A DNA stretch of 35,638 nucleotides, taken from contig JAFRBB010000038.1 in assembly GCA_017405085.1 (NCBI GenBank), positions 1 through 35,638 on the forward strand. Direction: 5' to 3'. This document shows positions 32,460-35,638 of this stretch, piece after piece. Below the pieces are notes generated by a model. It saw nothing but the letters and a program-made list of their open reading frames with translations. It had not been told where the DNA came from and made no database searches. Both the position numbers and the translations under genes were made by a program. This stretch comes from Eubacteriaceae bacterium (GTDB lineage: Bacteria; Bacillota; Clostridia; Eubacteriales; Eubacteriaceae). Position 1 is the stretch's first letter. Every line of letters begins with the position of its first letter.

Positions 32460-33245
32460 TTATTCGTTGTTCCACAGTTTCTGGGCCGCGTCGGTCAGCT
32501 CATCCAAATGATCCAAGGCCGTCACATTCATGACCAGCGGGGTGAGAACCACGTAATTGTGATTGACCGCGTAGTCATCCTCGGCCAGGGTAAAATCCCC
32601 TTCGGCGTGATGGGGAAGCATCGTCGTGTTGTAATAGTCAAACCAGCCGTCGGAGGTTTTTTCATAATCGCAGAGATAATTGTGGCGGTCACTCATCGCG
32701 GACACCACACAGCCGGCAATCTCCTCCTTCGGCACATTGGGCACATTGACGCTGAGCAGATACGCCGTCGGATCCGACTGAGCCAACAACCATTCGGCCG
32801 CCTTCACGGCAAATTCCGCCGAAAAATCATAATTGAAGCCCTTGGCCGCGGGATTGTGATTGAGCGACACAGCCATGGTGGGAACCCCGGCCCAATGGGC
32901 AGCCGACGCGGCGCCGATGGTCCCCGAATGCAAAATATCCCGGCCGACATTGCTACCCCCGTTGATGCCGGAAATGACCAAATCGGGCTTGTCGTCCATC
33001 AGCGCGGCAACGGCCAGAGAGCAGCAGTCAAAGGGCGTTCCCCAAATTTTCCATCCGTCGATGCCCCCGTCAAAATGCTTTTTTTGAACCTTGAGGGCGC
33101 CGTCGATGGACACGCTATGGGAGGCCCCGGAATAATGGGTCGCCGGGGCCGCCACATAAACCTCGCCCAAAGCCTTCGCCGCGCGGGCCATGGCGGCAAT
33201 GCCCGGGGCGTCAAATCCGTCATCGTTGGTCAGTAAAATTCTCAT
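32460..33245 (-). CDS. surE: 5'/3'-nucleotidase SurE
   Basis: A 261-aa nucleotidase of the survival protein E family, which dephosphorylates nucleoside monophosphates. The metal site is ILLTNDDGFDAPGI (two Asp), followed by YVAAPATHYSGASHSVSI, WGTPFDCCSLA, DLVISGINGGSNVGRDILHSGTIGAA and AVSLN. Length and motifs are normal. ATG 33245 is fixed by GAGGAGATCAACC; the longer frame to 33314 has no ribosome site. It diverges from the surface-protein gene at 33474. Confidence 0.95.
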   Translation of the reverse strand: MRILLTNDDGFDAPGIAAMARAAKALGEVYVAAPATHYSGASHSVSIDGALKVQKKHFDGGIDGWKIWGTPFDCCSLAVAALMDDKPDLVISGINGGSNVGRDILHSGTIGAASAAHWAGVPTMAVSLNHNPAAKGFNYDFSAEFAVKAAEWLLAQSDPTAYLLSVNVPNVPKEEIAGCVVSAMSDRHNYLCDYEKTSDGWFDYYNTTMLPHHAEGDFTLAEDDYAVNHNYVVLTPLVMNVTALDHLDELTDAAQKLWNNE

Positions 33246-33365
33246 GGTTGATCTCCTCATCTCAAAATGCTGTATTCTCTGTGGGTTAACCCCTGTTGTC
33301 TTATCATAACACAAAAGACCGCTTCTGAGAAAGCCTTTGCCCAGTCTTAAAGACCGGCCGCTTTA

Positions 33366-33395
33366 TTGAATGATTTAAGAAAACCCGATTACAAT
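33366..33395 (+). promoter_or_regulatory. Promoter of the surface-protein gene
   Basis: TTGAAT (33366-33371), 18-base spacer, TACAAT (33390-33395), about 80 bases before the GTG start. Confidence 0.65.
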
Positions 33396-33473
33396 GCATG
33401 AAACGTCGCGAAAAGCCGAATCCGCTATCCCGCCATATAGGCCCGGCCACCCCGCGACAGGAAAGGAGACAAC

Positions 33474-35363
33474 GTGAAACACGCAAAGCATTTTTTAACT
33501 TCACAACCCCATCGATCCTTGGGACGAAGGCTCGCCCTGGTCCTCGCCTTTGTCCTCTGCTTAAACCTCGCTTCGCCGATCGCCCTTGCCCAAAGCGCGC
33601 CGCCGGACAAACCCGCAGGAGGAGGCCAAGGAGGCGCCCCCGGCGGAGGAGGCGGCGCCAACACCCAAAGCTATGATTACAGCGGCACCCTTTCGGGCAC
33701 CCTGACCGTCGACGGCAAAGAAACCGCGGACGAAAACCAAACCCGGACCGCCGGCAACGCCGACACCAACGCGGCCCTGGTCAAAAGCGGCGGGTCATTA
33801 ACGATAAAAAACGACACCCTGGAAAAACACGGCTCGGATACCAACGGCGATAACTGCAATTTTTATGGCATTAATTCCGTGCTCCTCGCAGTGGGTGAAA
33901 ACAGCAAAGCCCGGGTGACGGGCACCAAGCTCACCGCCGGCGGCACCGGCTCCAACGGCGTCTTCGCCACCGACAAGGGCACAGTCTATATCAATGACAG
34001 CACCATCGCCACCGCCGCCGACAATTCCCGGGGCCTCGACGCCACCTATGGCGGCACCATCGTGGCGAACCGCCTCGGCATCGACACTCAGGGCAACCAC
34101 TGCGCCGCGGCGGCCACCGACCGAGGCGGCGGCAACGTCTCCGTCGCCAACAGCACCTTAAACACCAAAGGCTCCGGCTCACCGATCCTCTATTCCACGG
34201 GAACCATTGAGGTCGACGGCGTCACCGGCACCGCCGAGGGCTCTCAAATTGCCGGCATGGAAGGCCTCAACACCATCCGGATCGCCCATTCCAATCTCAC
34301 CAGCAAAGCCACCAAAGCCACCGCCAGCGATCCCGTCGCCAACGGCGTCATCATCTACCAATCCACCTCCGGCGACGCCGAGACCTCAGCCGGAAACACC
34401 GCCCGCTTTGAAGCGTCGGATTCCACCTTGTCCTCGGCCATTTCGGAAGGCAGCATGTTTTATGTCACCAACACCAAAGCCAACGTGATATTAAAAAACA
34501 CCGTCCTCGATTTTGACGCGGACAAAGCCGGCCTGCTCACCGCCGCCGGCAACGACAGCAACAACTGGGGAACCGCCGGGCAAAACGGCGCCGTCCTCAC
34601 CTTCACCGCCATCGGCGAGACCTTAAAGGGCAACATCAACGTGGACACCATCTCCACGGCGAATATCTTCCTCACCGAGGGCACCACCTACACCGGCGCG
34701 ACGGCCATCACCCAGGCCAACGGCACCGCCGCGGACAAGCCCATCACCGTCAACATCGACGGCAGTTCCACATGGGTCGTCACGGACAACAGCGCGGTGA
34801 CCGACCTCAATGTCGCCGCCGGCGGAAAAATCGTCGACAGCGACGGCAGCACCGTCACCGTCAAAAAAGGCGATCAAACCCTCGTCCAGGGCAACAGCAA
34901 GCTCACCGTGACTGTCGACGGCAACTATTCCACCACCGTCAGCACAAGCGACGCCAACACCCTCAGCACGTCGACCATCGACCGAAGCGATTTTGACGGG
35001 GCCTTTGGCACCAGCACCGCCTTTGGCACCAATACCGACAAAAACAATATCGCCGCGTCTGCCGAATCCACAACCAAAGACGCCGACGCCAAATCCGCCG
35101 AAGAATCCGGCGGGAAACAGAGCGGCCGGAATGCCTTTCCCGTCCTTCCCATCGCCCTTGGCGGCGGAGTGTTCATTTTGGGAATTGTCGGCGCGGTAAT
35201 CCTGTTTAAACTGGAGAAAAAAGAAAAGGCAGACACCGCTCAGACATCAAAAGCCTCTGACTCGCCGGGCCGAGATGCGGCGCCACCGGACAAGCCGGGC
35301 ATAAAACCAAACACCCCGTCAAAAGGCAGTGTCTTTGACGATGATGCCGACAACAAACAATAA
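33474..35363 (+). CDS. Secreted, membrane-anchored beta-helix surface protein
   Basis: A 629-aa protein. A long signal peptide (basic start, hydrophobic ALVLAFVLCLNLASP, cleavage near ALAQ at about 40) is followed by a Gly-rich linker. A region of beta-helix-like repeats fills about 60-520 (VKSGGSLTIKNDTL, VLLAVGENSKARVTGTKLTA, TDKGTVYINDSTI), rich in Ser, Thr, Asn, Asp and Gly. A C-terminal helix (LPIALGGGVFILGIVGAVIL, about 559-578) and a charged cytoplasmic tail anchor it; no LPxTG motif is visible. It resembles the beta-helix of the ChW protein in style, though it lacks ChW repeats. GTG 33474 has GGAAAGGAGACAAC upstream. Role: probably adhesion or polysaccharide binding. Confidence 0.85.
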   Translation: MKHAKHFLTSQPHRSLGRRLALVLAFVLCLNLASPIALAQSAPPDKPAGGGQGGAPGGGGGANTQSYDYSGTLSGTLTVDGKETADENQTRTAGNADTNAALVKSGGSLTIKNDTLEKHGSDTNGDNCNFYGINSVLLAVGENSKARVTGTKLTAGGTGSNGVFATDKGTVYINDSTIATAADNSRGLDATYGGTIVANRLGIDTQGNHCAAAATDRGGGNVSVANSTLNTKGSGSPILYSTGTIEVDGVTGTAEGSQIAGMEGLNTIRIAHSNLTSKATKATASDPVANGVIIYQSTSGDAETSAGNTARFEASDSTLSSAISEGSMFYVTNTKANVILKNTVLDFDADKAGLLTAAGNDSNNWGTAGQNGAVLTFTAIGETLKGNINVDTISTANIFLTEGTTYTGATAITQANGTAADKPITVNIDGSSTWVVTDNSAVTDLNVAAGGKIVDSDGSTVTVKKGDQTLVQGNSKLTVTVDGNYSTTVSTSDANTLSTSTIDRSDFDGAFGTSTAFGTNTDKNNIAASAESTTKDADAKSAEESGGKQSGRNAFPVLPIALGGGVFILGIVGAVILFKLEKKEKADTAQTSKASDSPGRDAAPPDKPGIKPNTPSKGSVFDDDADNKQ

Positions 35364-35499
35364 GCCTAAATCTATCAGGACTGACCTATTATTGATGACA
35401 GACATCCTTCATTTTTCCGAAAACGAGGACATCTCTCACAGATTTTAAGCATCACGTTTCTTGATTAAAAAACAAAACCGCTGTATGAAACACTTTTTG

Positions 35500-35548
35500 A
35501 ACTGACCCCCAAAAGTTAGACCAAGAATCTAACTGGAGGAGGTCAGTT
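35500..35548 (+). promoter_or_regulatory. Nested hairpin enclosing the transposase ribosome site
   Basis: AACTGACC (35500-35507) pairs with GGTCAGTT (35541-35548), and inside it AGTTAGA (35514-35520) pairs with TCTAACT (35528-35534). The ribosome site GGAGGAGG (35535-35542) is trapped between the arms. It would form in transcripts entering from outside the element and limit transposase translation. Confidence 0.65.
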
Positions 35549-35552
35549 TTTT

Positions 35553-35638
35553 ATGGCAAAGTATAGTTTTAAGTTTAAGATTGCGGTTGTCAAAGAGTAT
35601 CTCGACGGGCAAGGTGGATATAAATATCTTGAAAAGAA
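35553..35638 (+). CDS. IS3-family transposase OrfA, N-terminal part
   Basis: The frame opens at ATG 35553 and runs off the window after 28 codons. The visible residues (MAKYSFKFKIAVVKEYLDGQ) are the start of the helix-turn-helix OrfA protein of IS3-family elements, which binds the terminal repeats and is normally fused to OrfB by frameshifting. The ribosome site lies at 35535-35542. Confidence 0.85.
   Translation, partial: MAKYSFKFKIAVVKEYLDGQGGYKYLEK

Larger units (their letters stand above)
35498..35638 (+). mobile_element. Left end of an IS3-family insertion sequence (truncated by window edge)
   Basis: The terminal inverted repeat begins TGAACTGACCCCCAAAAG at 35498, typical of IS3-group elements. 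The transposase OrfA begins 55 bases inside. The right end and target duplication are outside the window. Confidence 0.85.

Noticed and set aside
35230..35363. LPxTG sortase signal at the end of the surface protein
   Set aside because: No LPxTG-like motif precedes the helix, and the tail after it is about 50 residues, too long for a sorting signal.

Overview
The window looks like chromosomal DNA of an anaerobic Gram-positive bacterium of the class Clostridia, perhaps a Eubacterium-like genus. The basis is family content: a SigI/RsgI pair, clostridial ChW repeats, a Cthe_2159-type beta-helix surface protein, a GBS-Bsp-like repeat, an ECF-transporter S component, strong AGGAGG-type ribosome sites and many intrinsic terminators with clean T-runs. 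The genus is inference. No tRNA, rRNA, CRISPR array or prophage was seen. The only clear mobile element is the left end of an IS3-family element at the right edge.

Layout. 1-1.2 kb: a small membrane zinc-ribbon protein facing an XRE regulator, with the remnant of a small secreted protein. 1.4-2.9 kb: metF translationally coupled to a GNAT acetyltransferase. 2.9-5.5 kb (plus strand): a DUF3006 protein overlapping a ComEC-like metallo-beta-lactamase-fold lipoprotein, another acetyltransferase, a SecB-like small protein and a rhodanese, ending in a good terminator. 5.5-10.2 kb (minus): a PHP-domain protein with substituted metal ligands, galU, a UDP-glucose dehydrogenase homologue lacking its catalytic residues, and a CmpB-type membrane protein. 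10.3-11.3 kb: an RNase Z-like hydrolase. 11.3-14.5 kb: an ABC ATPase/FtsX-permease pair behind a promoter that contains a palindromic operator. 14.6-15.3 kb: an ECF S component (PanT-like). 15.7-17.7 kb: sigI-rsgI. 17.9-18.1 kb: a small orphan protein. 18.2-20.5 kb: a seven-TM/PAS/GGDEF/EAL protein. 20.8-21.7 kb: a polyprenyl-phosphate-type glycosyltransferase. 22.0-23.6 kb: an FGGY sugar kinase with a near-consensus promoter. 23.8-24.7 kb: a TtcA-family tRNA thiolase. 24.9-27.4 kb: a large secreted beta-helix protein with three ChW repeats. 28.1-28.7 kb: two coupled small genes, one a free-standing FakA-like domain. 28.8-30.2 kb: a secreted glycerophosphodiesterase operon. 30.5-33.2 kb: an HPP-like membrane protein, a DUF5131 protein and SurE. 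33.5-35.4 kb: a second secreted beta-helix surface protein, membrane-anchored.

Much of the region concerns the cell envelope: UDP-glucose supply (galU), a membrane glycosyltransferase, lipid-head-group turnover (GDPD), two polysaccharide-binding-type surface proteins and an envelope-sensing sigma/anti-sigma pair. No single operon unites them. The most unusual items are the dehydrogenase-like pseudoenzyme, the degenerate PHP protein, the free-standing FakA-like domain with its partner, and palindromes or hairpins at sigI/rsgI, at the ABC promoter and in front of the ChW protein.
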